This document shows positions 51,442-60,474 of a stretch of 64,000 nucleotides of DNA, piece by piece. Numbering within the stretch: position 1 is the first letter of the stretch; every line of letters starts with the position of its first letter. Both the position numbers and the translations under genes were made by a program. The notes below the pieces were generated by a model, which was not told the DNA's origin, searched no databases, and saw only the letters and a list, made by a program, of their open reading frames with translations. The DNA comes from Aquicella siphonis (lineage in GTDB: Bacteria; Pseudomonadota; Gammaproteobacteria; DSM-16500), in the NCBI RefSeq assembly GCF_902459485.1, contig NZ_LR699119.1, positions 930,001-994,000 on the forward strand, read 5' to 3'.

Positions 51442-52026
51442 ATGAAACATTTCGTGATCCGTCTGCTAGTTTTACCCGCGCTTCTGATTTTATTTCCGCT
51501 TCACGCACTGGCGTCTGAAACATACGAATTTGATCCCATGCATACTTACGTGCTTTGGCATATCAATCATTTCGGATTTTCCATTCAGACCGGAAAATTT
51601 ACCATGGTGGAAGGCAAACTGGTTGTCGATGATGCCAAGCCGCAAAACAGTCAGGTGAACGTCACCATTCCCATGCAAAATATCGCAACCGGAATTCCCA
51701 AGCTGGATGAGCATCTTGCAAGCAGTGATTTTTTTGATGTCAAAAAATTTCCAACAGCGAGTTTTAAAAGTACCAAGGTGGAAGTGACTGGTAAAAATAC
51801 AGGAAAAGTCTACGGAAAATTGACCATGATGGGTGTTACCAAGCCTGTCACGCTGGATGTAAAGCTTCTCAAGGAAGGTATGCATCCCATGAAAAACAAA
51901 AAATCACTTGGTTTCAAGGCGACTGCTTCTTTCAAACGGTCCGAGTTTGGCCTGGACAAGTATGCGCCCGCACTGGGTGATGAAGTACAGATAGAAATTG
52001 GTGCGGAAGCGAATCTGGAAAAATAG
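51442..52026 (+). CDS. yceI: YceI family periplasmic protein
   Basis: 194 aa from ATG 51442 (AAAGGTG upstream); the frame extends to 51271 without support. Signal peptide ends ALA. YceI lipocalin fold: YEFDPMHTYVLWHINHFGF at the start, FFDVKKFPTASFKSTKVE in the middle, VTKPVTLDVKL near the end. The family binds isoprenoid chains; some members are induced by acid or osmotic stress. First gene of a yceI-cybB-yceI set. Confidence 0.85.
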   Translation: MKHFVIRLLVLPALLILFPLHALASETYEFDPMHTYVLWHINHFGFSIQTGKFTMVEGKLVVDDAKPQNSQVNVTIPMQNIATGIPKLDEHLASSDFFDVKKFPTASFKSTKVEVTGKNTGKVYGKLTMMGVTKPVTLDVKLLKEGMHPMKNKKSLGFKATASFKRSEFGLDKYAPALGDEVQIEIGAEANLEK

Positions 52027-52038
52027 GCAGCCTGTGTT

Positions 52039-52581
52039 ATGCCAAATGTCAGAAATTCACAATATGAGTATGGATCAGTGGCCATCTTCCTGCACTGGGT
52101 AATGGCGCTGCTAATCATTATTTTATTGATTCTGGGTCTTTACATGACCGGTTTGCCGGTGAGCCTGCGCAAACTCAGGTTTTATGGCTGGCATAAAGAG
52201 CTGGGTGTACTGGTTCTGGGACTGGTCATTGTTCGCGTTGCATGGCGGCTGGGAAATGTGACGCCGCTTTTACAGCCATACCTGCCTGTGTGGGAAGCTG
52301 TAGCGGCGCGCTGCACTCATTGGGCATTTTACCTGCTTATGGGGGCATTGCCGGTCACGGGCTGGATCATGTCGTCTGCCGCGGGTCTGCCGGTGTCATT
52401 TTTCGGCTGGTTTGTGCTGCCTGATTGGGTGGCGCCTAATGAAGAATTGCGGGTTTATTTCCGGGAGATACATGAATATCTGGCTTACACTTTGATTGCC
52501 CTGATCTGTCTCCATGTCGCGGCAGCGTTAAAACACCATTTCATCAACAAGGATGATATCTTGCGGAGGATGCTGCCATGA
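52039..52581 (+). CDS. Cytochrome b561 (CybB family)
   Basis: 180 aa, four helices. Haem ligands are likely His in AIFLHWVMALL, His in FYGWHKELGVLVL, His in RCTHWAFYLLMG and His in REIHEYLAYTL. It moves electrons between quinone and periplasmic acceptors. It overlaps the second yceI by 4 bp and follows the first by 12 bp. The cybB-yceI pairing is common and suggests a shared quinone/isoprenoid role. Confidence 0.88.
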   Translation: MPNVRNSQYEYGSVAIFLHWVMALLIIILLILGLYMTGLPVSLRKLRFYGWHKELGVLVLGLVIVRVAWRLGNVTPLLQPYLPVWEAVAARCTHWAFYLLMGALPVTGWIMSSAAGLPVSFFGWFVLPDWVAPNEELRVYFREIHEYLAYTLIALICLHVAAALKHHFINKDDILRRMLP

Positions 52582-53180
52582 GGCATTCGGGATTCTGTCT
52601 GAAGCGTGATCTGGCAATCGTCATCATGACAGTATTGCAATACCTGATACTGTTTTATCCTGGAGCCGCGTCTGCTGATGTGGCTGTCTGGCAGATTGTG
52701 TCTGACAAGAGCAGTCTGGTTTTTACGGCCACACAAAACGGCGCGCCTGTGAGCGGTTCATTCAAGACATTCAAGGGCGACATAGAATTCAGCCTCTCCG
52801 ATCTGGAGCACAGTCGGGTAAATATCGTGGTGGATACAGGTTCGGTGTCTGCTTCTTACAGTGATCTGGTAGATGCGCTGAAAACGCCTGACTGGTTTAA
52901 TGTCAAGGTTTTTCCTCAGGCCGTGTTCAAGGCGGACCGGTTCAAAAAGACAGGAGAGAAGACATATCAGGCAGATGGAACGCTTACCATCCGCAATATC
53001 ACTAAACCGGTTGTCATTACGTTCTCGGTTGAAGAAGCAGGAGACACGAAAGCGCGGATCAGAGGTGGAACAACGATACAACGGAATGATTTTGGTGTCG
53101 GACAGGGTGACTGGGCAGGCACAGATGAAATCAAAAATGATGTCAGAATCGATTTCGTCTTATCGGTCGTACGGAAGTGA
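52578..53180 (+). CDS. YceI family protein, second copy
   Basis: 200 aa with signal segment (LAIVIMTVLQYLILFYPGAASA). The fold shows WQIVSDKSSLVFTATQNGAPV, TPDWFNVKVFPQAVFKADRF and ITKPVVITFSVEE. It differs strongly from the first copy, so it is not a recent duplication. Coupled to cybB by ATGA. Confidence 0.82.
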   Translation: MRHSGFCLKRDLAIVIMTVLQYLILFYPGAASADVAVWQIVSDKSSLVFTATQNGAPVSGSFKTFKGDIEFSLSDLEHSRVNIVVDTGSVSASYSDLVDALKTPDWFNVKVFPQAVFKADRFKKTGEKTYQADGTLTIRNITKPVVITFSVEEAGDTKARIRGGTTIQRNDFGVGQGDWAGTDEIKNDVRIDFVLSVVRK

Positions 53181-53213
53181 GCACAAGGCTTGCATTGAAT
53201 GCATGTATAAGCG

Positions 53214-53939
53214 CTACCAGGGAATGGGTTTGCCATGACGGTAAAACCCGCCATGAGGTCCATTGTCCGGCAAAGTGGCAGCCCATACTATGCTGGCTGC
53301 GCCTGCGCTGACCGGGCCTCCTCCTGCACCTCCCATATCCGTAGCGACCCACCCAGGGCAGACAGCGTTGACCAGAATGCCGCTTCCTTCCAGTTCTCCC
53401 GCCAATGTCCGCGTCAGCGCATTGAGCGCAGCCTTGGATACCTGATACGCCGGGGGACCTGCGCCCATGGCGGTGATTGATCCGGATCCGCTGGAAACAT
53501 TGACTATGCGTCCATGAGCAGATTGGCGGATGAGCGGCATGAATGCGCGAATCATTCTCCATGCGCCCAACAGATTGGTATCCAAGGCTTCCTGCACCGT
53601 GCCTTCAATGTCTGCGTCAGATGCGGTTTCCCAGGTATCATAATGAATCCCGGCGTTATTGATCAGTATATCCAGGCAGCCGTATTCATTATTTACATAC
53701 TGGTATAGTGCCTGGATGGAAACCTCATCTGTGACATCCAGAACACAAGGCGTGATTTTGCCGCCCAGCCCAGGGGTTGCATACAAGGTATCTGCCGCCG
53801 CTCGGCCTTTTGCGGGATCGCGTGATCCCATCAGTACCAGATAATTTTTCGCGGCCAGTTGCCGGCAGGTCTCCAGACCTAATCCGCGATTGCCTCCTGT
53901 GACCAGTGCAATACCCTGAAAATGATGTGACGTATGCAT
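53214..53939 (-). CDS. Short-chain dehydrogenase/reductase
   Basis: 241 aa classical SDR. Cofactor motif TGGNRGLGLETC, NNAG motif in ILINNAGIHYD, catalytic Ser in VNVSSGSGSI, and Tyr/Lys in YQVSKAALN. PGWVATDMGG is typical of carbonyl-reductase-like members. NADP preference is suggested by Arg after the Gly motif and SRD. Substrate unknown. Confidence 0.85.
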   Translation of the reverse strand: MHTSHHFQGIALVTGGNRGLGLETCRQLAAKNYLVLMGSRDPAKGRAAADTLYATPGLGGKITPCVLDVTDEVSIQALYQYVNNEYGCLDILINNAGIHYDTWETASDADIEGTVQEALDTNLLGAWRMIRAFMPLIRQSAHGRIVNVSSGSGSITAMGAGPPAYQVSKAALNALTRTLAGELEGSGILVNAVCPGWVATDMGGAGGGPVSAGAASIVWAATLPDNGPHGGFYRHGKPIPW

Positions 53940-53984
53940 GATGATGATCTTTTTAATATGGAAAATGGCAGCCCGGTTCCGGTT

Positions 53985-54986
53985 CTACTTGGGTGTGGAT
54001 TTGTCCTCGGTTTTCACCCATTCACACACTTCCAGGCCGTCCACAATGCGCTGGGTCGGCTGAAAATTTTCACGTGAGGTGACCGGCTCAATCATTTGTT
54101 TGGCAATTAATATGGAATTGGGCGGAGCGTGCTTTTGCATGTGGCCGGCGATGTCGATGACGCGGTCACTGAATTGTTCCAGCGGTATGGAGTCATCATA
54201 AAATACCCGGCCGCCATTCACACCGCAGCGAATGGAGAAATCCCGTTTCATGGATTTGACTTCACGATTGAAATAATTCAGGCTGTTCAGAATATCTTCC
54301 GCGGCCTTTACGGCTTCTTCCACGGTATTAAAGCACGCCATGACGCCGTCAGGCGTCCAGGATGCCTTGATAAGTCCATGGTCTTTGAATTTGGCTTCGA
54401 CAAAATTATGGTATTCCAAAAAATCCAGTTCCACTGTCGCAGGATCTTCGCCTTGTTTCATTCCGGTGGAATCTACCACGTCGATGGCGAGAAAAGCGAG
54501 GTCACGGCCGATTTTTTCCAATTCCTTTTTGATGTTCGCAAATTCCTTGAGTAATTCCTGTCGGTTTTTGCCTGAAGAAAGGCTGGCTTGTTCCATCTTG
54601 CTTTCCAGCAAGGCGATTTTGTCTTGTTGAGTGGGAGACTTATAAGTCTGCTGTATTTTGCGTAATTCATCCATCATGCGCTGCTTCTGCCCAATAAAAC
54701 GCAGCTTTTCGGAAAAACTCCTGGTTAAATCCATGCAAATGAGCAGTGCAATCAGGGTGATGACGCGCGAAAGATCATATCCAGCAATTCGCGTGGGAAT
54801 ATTGTCCCTGACAGTTTGATTAAGTGTGGTTTCCCATTGAATGACAGGTTGTAAATAGTGATAAGAGGTGACATTGGAAATATACGGAAGTACCACGCCA
54901 AAGAGAGTGACAAGCAAAGCGGCTAACAAAACCCATCTGATCAGAGTAAGAGCAAAGATGGTAATCTTGGCTATAAAATTAAACAT
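53985..54986 (-). CDS. Membrane-anchored nucleotidyl cyclase-like protein, altered active site
   Basis: 333 aa. Two hydrophobic segments (about 8-33 and 74-88), a coiled coil (about 95-160) and a cyclase-like domain (165-325). Metal Asp are likely Asp169 (LAFLAIDVVDSTG) and Asp213 (SWTPDGVMACF). The transition-state Asn and Arg of class III cyclases are Asp278 and His282 (VIDIAGHMQKHA), so it may be inactive, regulatory or of other specificity. It differs from the Cache-type cyclase at 14509-16389. AAGGAT lies before the ATG, and a TATAAT at about 40 bp upstream. Confidence 0.7.
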   Translation of the reverse strand: MFNFIAKITIFALTLIRWVLLAALLVTLFGVVLPYISNVTSYHYLQPVIQWETTLNQTVRDNIPTRIAGYDLSRVITLIALLICMDLTRSFSEKLRFIGQKQRMMDELRKIQQTYKSPTQQDKIALLESKMEQASLSSGKNRQELLKEFANIKKELEKIGRDLAFLAIDVVDSTGMKQGEDPATVELDFLEYHNFVEAKFKDHGLIKASWTPDGVMACFNTVEEAVKAAEDILNSLNYFNREVKSMKRDFSIRCGVNGGRVFYDDSIPLEQFSDRVIDIAGHMQKHAPPNSILIAKQMIEPVTSRENFQPTQRIVDGLEVCEWVKTEDKSTPK

Positions 54987-55130
54987 ATCCTTATCTCTTT
55001 CGCTATGGTCTTAATTATGATTATAGCCTTGATGGCAAGTGATTAGCTATTGTTTGCAGTCAGGTTTTCCATCTGTCAGCAGTGGCTTTGTGGATTGCGT
55101 CCATGTTCACTTGGTTAAACGGCTCTGTTA

Positions 55131-55157
55131 CCCTGCAATGAATCATCTATTGCAGGG
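55131..55157. terminator. Perfect hairpin downstream of the lipoprotein gene
   Basis: CCCTGCAAT (55131-55139) pairs with ATTGCAGGG (55149-55157), 9-nt loop. It sits 90 bp beyond the stop of the minus-strand lipoprotein gene. No U-tract. Confidence 0.45.
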
Positions 55158-55247
55158 AGGGGAGAGCCGCGCTCATACCTGGCTAGAATGCCTGCAGGGA
55201 TAGACCTGAGGATTATAGCGCCTGCCCCTGACATGAATGCATGCTTA

Positions 55248-55457
55248 TCACGGATCCACCACCATGCAATCATACGGGCCAGGGCATGGATTGGAAAATT
55301 CGATGATATAAGTATTGTCCGTGCAGCTGGGCAGACCGCATTGTGATGGATAATCATAATAACCGCAGCCGCCACCGCCCTGCGAACACCCCATGTTTGT
55401 GCAGCCTGCCAGCAGCGCAGCGCTGCTAAGAATGGTGATCAATAAAATTGTTTTCAT
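55248..55457 (-). CDS. Small Cys-rich lipoprotein
   Basis: 69 aa. Lipobox LLAGC (Cys18) after a hydrophobic leader. The mature peptide of about 51 residues has a GGGGCGYYDY segment and about seven further Cys (CSQG, CGYY, QCGL, SCTD, PCPG, DCMV). No function recognised. GAGGGGGATGCC precedes the ATG. Confidence 0.7.
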   Translation of the reverse strand: MKTILLITILSSAALLAGCTNMGCSQGGGGCGYYDYPSQCGLPSCTDNTYIIEFSNPCPGPYDCMVVDP

Positions 55458-55530
55458 GGCATCCCCCTCGTTTTACATTTTTTGTTCCTGTCATTTTTTA
55501 ATATGAAAACAGAATCGTCACACCGTTTAC

Positions 55531-55695
55531 ATGGCTTCATCCATTGAGCAGCAATCCGATTTTAAAGAACAAATCGCGATAGAATATCGTGATAAGAATA
55601 TTATACTACGTTCAGCGGCGGATTCGGTGATGGCGCAGCTGTTTGTCTGGTATGACAGTGATAAGATTCGAAAAAAATCGTGGCATCCTTCTTGA
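55531..55695 (+). CDS. Possible small protein (54 aa), weak support
   Basis: An open frame of 54 codons beginning MASSIEQQSDFKEQIAIEYR and ending KSWHPS. The composition is protein-like and charged. There is no Shine-Dalgarno and no recognisable domain. It lies in the gap between two minus-strand genes. Reported only as a candidate. Confidence 0.2.
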   Translation: MASSIEQQSDFKEQIAIEYRDKNIILRSAADSVMAQLFVWYDSDKIRKKSWHPS

Positions 55696-55713
55696 TAATC
55701 CGATCAGTCCGGT

Positions 55714-56187
55714 CTATTTCCCGGTTCCCTTGATGACAATCCGGGATGTCACTGTCTTGACGCCGGGAATGGATTTCGCAAGATTGATGGCGTTGCTGAT
55801 TTGTGCCATAGAGGATGCTGTTCCCGTTAATGTCACTTCTCCCTCATGACAGGCCGCCTGAATATTGGAAGATGCCAGTGTTTGCTCCTGGGAGAGACGG
55901 GAAAGTATGGCGGTCACAATTTCCGTGTCGGCGGGAGTGGCCGCGGTGGTTTGCTGCGAAGCCTGATTTACTGCGGGCAGTTTCGCGTTAGGATTCATGA
56001 TGACGTTATTCGGCATAATGGCGCCGCTTGTGGTGGTGGAAACGGCGTTGATATCTTGTTGTGTGATTTTATTCATATCCACATTTTGCGAGATAACCGG
56101 TCCTGCGTAAAACCATGCGCACGCAAGCATGCCTGCAGGCAGACGGCGGCAGAGTATTATGATCAGATCACGGACTGGAAGCATCAT
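55714..56187 (-). CDS. Exported BON-domain protein
   Basis: 157 aa. Signal-type helix near residues 8-33 (LIIILCRRLPAGMLACAWFYAG). Residues about 85-157 are a BON domain: DTEIVTAILSRLSQEQTLASSNIQ, EVTLTGTASSMAQISNAINLAKSIPGVKTV. BON modules bind phospholipid surfaces (OsmY type). The linker is Thr/Ala/Gln-rich. It overlaps the DUF1059 gene by 4 bp. Confidence 0.8.
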   Translation of the reverse strand: MMLPVRDLIIILCRRLPAGMLACAWFYAGPVISQNVDMNKITQQDINAVSTTTSGAIMPNNVIMNPNAKLPAVNQASQQTTAATPADTEIVTAILSRLSQEQTLASSNIQAACHEGEVTLTGTASSMAQISNAINLAKSIPGVKTVTSRIVIKGTGK

Positions 56188-56411
56188 GACACAATCATGG
56201 TTTCCAGCATTTTGCTGATTTCGTTGCGCAGTTCGCGGTTATTGGCATGTCCGTGACATTTGACGGCGTGGTCCACCACCGCATCCAGTAAATCTTCCCG
56301 CTGATTATCCGGCGCCATCAGGACAACCTTGCAATTGGATTCGCTGGGATAATTTCCGCAATTGGCAATCAGCCACTTTCCATTTTTCAAGCCCAGTTCA
56401 TTTTGTTTCAT
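56184..56411 (-). CDS. DUF1059-like small protein
   Basis: 75 aa, soluble. The pattern C-x6-C ... H-x3-C-H-G (NCGNYPSESNC, VVDHAVKCHGH) matches DUF1059, small proteins thought to bind metal. It is coupled to the BON gene (ATGA). No strong ribosome site seen, GAGGAAT is about 6-8 bp upstream. Confidence 0.65.
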   Translation of the reverse strand: MKQNELGLKNGKWLIANCGNYPSESNCKVVLMAPDNQREDLLDAVVDHAVKCHGHANNRELRNEISKMLETMIVS

Positions 56412-56444
56412 GTGAATATTCCTCGCGCGGTTAAACTATATGGA

Positions 56445-56915
56445 TTACCTGTCAATATTCATGCCGGGATAGATGGTCGGATCATCATCCCCGGTGCTCA
56501 TGTCAGGATCATAATTATCATATGTGTTATCGATATACCTTCCGCTTCCATAAGCGTTGGGTGAAGTATTGAATTCCACAAATTCATGAGTTTGTATGCG
56601 ATAACAGCCTGCCGCTGTGACGCAGGGCGCCATTACCACGGGCATTGGGCAGGCGTAATAATATGCGTTGCAGGGAATGTAGCGATAATATTTGTAATGC
56701 TTGTAATGCTTGATTTTTTTATAATGTTTTTTGTGCTTATGCTTGTGAGGCTTGACGGGATAGCTGCCGCAGCAATTGACGCACTCAACAAACGGGCCGG
56801 GAGCTGGCGGTATGAGGTATCCTGCATGTGCTGACGGGATTGAAAGCGTGACACAGCAGAACGATATGATAGTGATGGATGCGGCAAGTTTACTGACTAT
56901 TCTTGTAGTTCTCAT
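56445..56915 (-). CDS. Secreted Lys/His/Tyr- and Cys-rich protein
   Basis: 156 aa with a signal peptide ending AHA. A basic stretch near residues 52-78 repeats K, H and Y (KPHKHKHKKHYKKIKHYKHY), and seven or more Cys lie around it. The tail is acidic (DNYDPDMSTGDDDPTIYPG). It could bind metals or anionic polymers in the envelope. No family recognised. Neighbours are other small envelope proteins on the same strand. Confidence 0.65.
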   Translation of the reverse strand: MRTTRIVSKLAASITIISFCCVTLSIPSAHAGYLIPPAPGPFVECVNCCGSYPVKPHKHKHKKHYKKIKHYKHYKYYRYIPCNAYYYACPMPVVMAPCVTAAGCYRIQTHEFVEFNTSPNAYGSGRYIDNTYDNYDPDMSTGDDDPTIYPGMNIDR

Positions 56916-57140
56916 CAGCGCGACTCCCTGACTATGTCTTAAGTATTATTTTAGCACCAGTTGCGGATTGAATGGTAAAATGGCAGGTTTGATTGGCGCG
57001 GGAAGCAAGTTTTAAGCAGAAGTATGCAAGGTTAACCTGCTGTTATCACACATTTTTTAAAAAAACATGTTATCGGGCTCTTTGCGACAACACTGCGTGT
57101 GGCTGTGCCGACAGATTAAGCGGCAGATCCCATGTCTCGT

Positions 57141-57470
57141 TCACAGGGTAATGTTCAGTTTTCCGAATAAAATCAATGCGACGGTTACGGCAAGTGCAAT
57201 CCAAAGCAGCCATAACAAGGTGACGGCGCCGGGAAGAGTGTTTTTGCTTATCAGCCAGTAAATCGATGCTGGAATGCCGACAATGAGGCTGCAAATAATC
57301 GTCGTGACTAATCCAAATCCTATGCCGTACCCAATAATAAAGCTGAAATTTTCCGACAAGGTGAATCCGCCAATATAAAGCTGCCATGCCTGGAGAATAA
57401 TGCCGGTGACGGAAGCGATAAAAAACAGGTTGCGTATCTGAAGCCACATGACAGTCTGTTCCTTTTCCAT
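57141..57470 (-). CDS. Small membrane protein, unknown
   Basis: 109 aa with three to four helices (LFFIASVTGIILQAWQLYI; FSFIIGYGIGFGLVTTIICSLIVGIPASIYW; GAVTLLWLLWIALAVTVALILF). It is preferred over an overlapping frame (57070-57447) because that one is Arg/His-rich and lacks protein character. GGAAAAGGAACAGACTG lies at the start; the first ATG is used. Function unknown. Confidence 0.6.
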   Translation of the reverse strand: MEKEQTVMWLQIRNLFFIASVTGIILQAWQLYIGGFTLSENFSFIIGYGIGFGLVTTIICSLIVGIPASIYWLISKNTLPGAVTLLWLLWIALAVTVALILFGKLNITL

Positions 57471-57570
57471 TATTTTTAAGTATAGTAGGCGAGAGTGACG
57501 GATATGTTAAGGTATACAGAAGATGTTATTTTTATAGAAAAACATTTTATGGGAACAAGGCGTACGGCGC

Positions 57571-58419
57571 ATGAATATGAATATGAATGACTATCTGAAT
57601 GTGGCGGCTTATCAAGGGCCGGTCAGTGAAGATAGCGTACAAACCAACCTGGACAAGGTTCTGGAAATCACTGAGCTCGCGGAAAAACTCCAGGTTGACA
57701 TACTCTGCTTTCCTGAGACGTTTTTGCATGGATACTTTTCTTCAAGAGAGGAAGCCATGCGGCATGCGCTTGATTTAAACAGCGTGGAATTCAGGGCAAT
57801 TTGCAATCGTTTTTCCTCGTTTGAAAAAACAACGGTACTGCTTGGCGTCAATGAAATGGTGGAAGACAAAATTTATAACACGGTGGTGGCCATTGAGAAG
57901 GGTAAATGCCTGGGCAGATACAGAAAAGCCTATACTTATGCTCCATATGATTATTATGCTCTTGGAAGAGACTTTCCTGTTTTTGAAAAAAAAGGGGTGA
58001 AATACGGAATTATCGTGTGTCTGGATAGTGTATACCGGGAGCCGGCTTATCTTGCCGCTTTGCAAGGCGCGAGGGTTATTTTCTGTCCGTCTTTTAATCG
58101 CGTCCAGAAAGAGACACACATGTTTCATTACCTGCATCGTAAAAGCCATTTCATCAGCCGGGCATTTGACAATCACTGCTGGTTCATTGTCAGCGATATT
58201 ATTTGGGACAAGGGGGAAGAGGCGTGTCCGGGTTGTGCATGCATTCTGAATGACGAAGGTGAAATGATTGCAAAAGCAGACGCATTCCAAGAAGTATTAC
58301 TGTCTTATCCCATTCCGCTTGCCAGATTGAAGGAGCAAAAGAAAATCCGGCTGCTGGGAAATCCGGAATTATTCGAAATGATGAGCGTTGCCTATAAAAA
58401 GGCACTGGCGGAAGCCTGA
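57571..58419 (+). CDS. Carbon-nitrogen hydrolase (nitrilase superfamily)
   Basis: 282 aa. The catalytic triad is Glu49 in FPETFLHGY, Lys119 in YRKAYTY and Cys150 in IVCLDSVYREP. It would hydrolyse a C-N bond of an amide or nitrile; the branch (amidase, carbamoylase or deaminated glutathione amidase) is not clear. Ribosome site is AAGGC at some distance; in-frame ATGs at codons 3 and 5 are possible. Confidence 0.82.
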   Translation: MNMNMNDYLNVAAYQGPVSEDSVQTNLDKVLEITELAEKLQVDILCFPETFLHGYFSSREEAMRHALDLNSVEFRAICNRFSSFEKTTVLLGVNEMVEDKIYNTVVAIEKGKCLGRYRKAYTYAPYDYYALGRDFPVFEKKGVKYGIIVCLDSVYREPAYLAALQGARVIFCPSFNRVQKETHMFHYLHRKSHFISRAFDNHCWFIVSDIIWDKGEEACPGCACILNDEGEMIAKADAFQEVLLSYPIPLARLKEQKKIRLLGNPELFEMMSVAYKKALAEA

Positions 58420-58440
58420 CTATCAAATCCGGAGCGGTTC

Positions 58441-59199
58441 TCAGACCTGAACTTTGCCTTCTTGTATGGCAGCCAGTCCTTTCTGATAAAGCGTTTGCTC
58501 TTCTGGAAGCAGGTTTGCGCATTCCTCCACTGTCAATGCGAGAGGCAGGAGTGAGGCAAGCGACCGGGTATTGATATAAAACCTGCATAATTCGGCAATA
58601 TTCTTGCGGTATGCCACGCCGCCGTAACCAATAAACCGCGTGACCAGGTCGAGTGTGACGACATCATTCAAGCCGTCACCCACATGCAATACGTTCTTAT
58701 GACGGGTTTTAATCTGTCTGACAATTTCCCGTTTGCCGTCATTATTGACCAAGGGAGAGCTGCGCTCGAAATCCAGGAAATTGCCCTGCTGGTCAAAGCG
58801 CAAGTCCACGGCATAGACATTTTCAGGCGGAATTTGCAGTAGTTCGCCAAACATTTTCACGGCGGGATTGACGCCGGCAGAGACAAGATACATGGATTTG
58901 TTCAGACGCTTGAACAAGCTGATGACATCGCTGACATCAGGAATGCGGTGGGCAAAATACTGATGGCCCAGCGCGTAGACTTGCTCGCGCCGGGGAAAGA
59001 CCAGATCCAGGCGCTGTTGGTAGAGGGCGGGATTCAATCCTGTTTTGCTCATGGCATCCTGGGTCAGCGACTGGACTGCTTCTCCCACGCCATTGTTTTT
59101 TGCCAGAAAATCAATGCCTTCGATTGCGCTTAACGTGCCATCACAATCAAATACGATGGCAGATAAAGGGGAGCTTAATTGCCAACTTGGTGAGGTCAT
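58441..59199 (-). CDS. HAD phosphatase, phosphoserine phosphatase-like
   Basis: 252 aa. HAD motif I is IVFDCDGTLSAIEGID (Asp18 nucleophile, Asp20), motif II YLVSAG, motif III VNNDGK, motif IV VLHVGDGLNDV. Cap helices are compatible with SerB. It is divergent from serA and only 66 bp away, which favours a role in serine synthesis. An altered C-terminal segment (about 210-252) is added. Substrate is inferred from context. Confidence 0.75.
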   Translation of the reverse strand: MTSPSWQLSSPLSAIVFDCDGTLSAIEGIDFLAKNNGVGEAVQSLTQDAMSKTGLNPALYQQRLDLVFPRREQVYALGHQYFAHRIPDVSDVISLFKRLNKSMYLVSAGVNPAVKMFGELLQIPPENVYAVDLRFDQQGNFLDFERSSPLVNNDGKREIVRQIKTRHKNVLHVGDGLNDVVTLDLVTRFIGYGGVAYRKNIAELCRFYINTRSLASLLPLALTVEECANLLPEEQTLYQKGLAAIQEGKVQV

Positions 59200-59220
59200 G
59201 TTATATACCCGTGAAGTGAA

Positions 59221-59249
59221 TTGACTATACCTCTACTTTAAATCATATT
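59221..59249 (+). promoter_or_regulatory. Sigma70-type promoter of serA
   Basis: TTGACT (59221-59226), 17-bp spacer, CATATT (59244-59249), then GGGAG and ATG 59266. Confidence 0.55.
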
Positions 59250-59265
59250 TTTTCCGGGAGCAAAG

Positions 59266-60474
59266 ATGTTTAAAATCCTGACAATGAATACTATCGCTGC
59301 GGCGGGCCTTGAGCAGTTCCCTCGTGAACGTTATGAAGTATCTCCCGAGATCCAGCAGCCGGATGCGATACTGGTCCGCTCCCAGTCGCTGCACGATATG
59401 ATTATTCCCGCTTCAGTCAAGGCGGTCGGACGGGCAGGGGCTGGCGTAAATAATATTCCCGTCGCTGCTCTCACCCGGCGTGGAATACCTGTGTTTAACA
59501 CGCCTGGCGCAAATGCCAACGCTGTGCGCGAACTGGTGATTGCCGGCATGCTGCTGGCAAGCCGCAATATTTGCCAGGCCTGGAATTATGTGGAATCGCT
59601 GCAAGGCAATATGAATCTTCATGACGAGATTGAGAAAAATAAAAAACGATTCGTCGGTTTTGAATTAATGGGAAAAACCCTGGGCGTCATCGGATTGGGC
59701 AGTGTGGGGGTGAAAGTCGCTAACGCGGCCGTGAACCTGGGGATGCAGGTGATTGGCTATGATCCCACCATCACGATAAACCGTGCCTGGGAATTGTCCG
59801 CGAATGTTCGCCAGGCAGAGAGCATGGAAGAGATGCTCGGCCTCTGCGATTTTGTGAGTTTTCATGTTCCTTTAACGGAAGCGACCCGCAATATGATACA
59901 TCAGGATCGTTTGGCATTGACGAAGCCGGGAGTGGTGTTGCTCAATTTTGCCCGCGAAGGAATAATTGATACGGCAGCCTTGTCCCAGGCTTTGCAAGTG
60001 GAAAGAGTGTTTGCCTATGTCACGGATTTCCCTTGCGCCGACCTTAAAGGTCATCCTCGTGTCATCAGCCTGCCTCATCTGGGCGCTTCAACTCGTGAAG
60101 CAGAGGAAAACTGTGCAGTCATGATCGCCAGACAGGTACGCAATTTTCTGGAGCATGGTTCAATCACTAATGCAGCCAATTTCCCCGCTGTTGACGCCTC
60201 CCCGGCTCAATCCGGCGTGAGGCTGGCGATTGTCAATGCGAATATACCCAATATGGTCGCCCAAATCTCATCTAGGCTCGCGGCGGCAGGATTGAACATT
60301 TTGAGCCTGATGAACAAGTCTCTGGATGAAATCGCCTATACCCTGATAGATGTAAACAGTGACGTGCATGACGGAGTCTTGGCGCAAATCGCCGGGATAG
60401 GCGGTGTCATCCAGGTGCGCGCGCTCAAGCCGTCTTCGCAATATGTCCGCGGTGCGGCAGCCTGCTCACAATGA
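59266..60474 (+). CDS. serA: D-3-phosphoglycerate dehydrogenase with ACT domain
   Basis: 402 aa. It oxidises 3-phosphoglycerate, the first step to serine. NAD motif is GVIGLGSVGVKVANAA, catalytic Arg, Glu and His are in NFAREGIIDTAAL and SLPHLGASTREAEEN. Residues about 325-395 form an ACT domain (VRLAIVNANIPNMVAQISSRL), the usual site of serine feedback. It starts VRSQSLHD and so lacks a large intervening domain: it is the short E. coli-like type. Its 3' end overlaps the convergent F-box gene by 9 bp. Confidence 0.88.
   Translation: MFKILTMNTIAAAGLEQFPRERYEVSPEIQQPDAILVRSQSLHDMIIPASVKAVGRAGAGVNNIPVAALTRRGIPVFNTPGANANAVRELVIAGMLLASRNICQAWNYVESLQGNMNLHDEIEKNKKRFVGFELMGKTLGVIGLGSVGVKVANAAVNLGMQVIGYDPTITINRAWELSANVRQAESMEEMLGLCDFVSFHVPLTEATRNMIHQDRLALTKPGVVLLNFAREGIIDTAALSQALQVERVFAYVTDFPCADLKGHPRVISLPHLGASTREAEENCAVMIARQVRNFLEHGSITNAANFPAVDASPAQSGVRLAIVNANIPNMVAQISSRLAAAGLNILSLMNKSLDEIAYTLIDVNSDVHDGVLAQIAGIGGVIQVRALKPSSQYVRGAAACSQ

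Noticed and set aside
57070-57447. 125-aa minus-strand frame overlapping 57141-57470
   Set aside because: Rich in Arg, His and Cys without pattern; the other frame encodes clear membrane helices.
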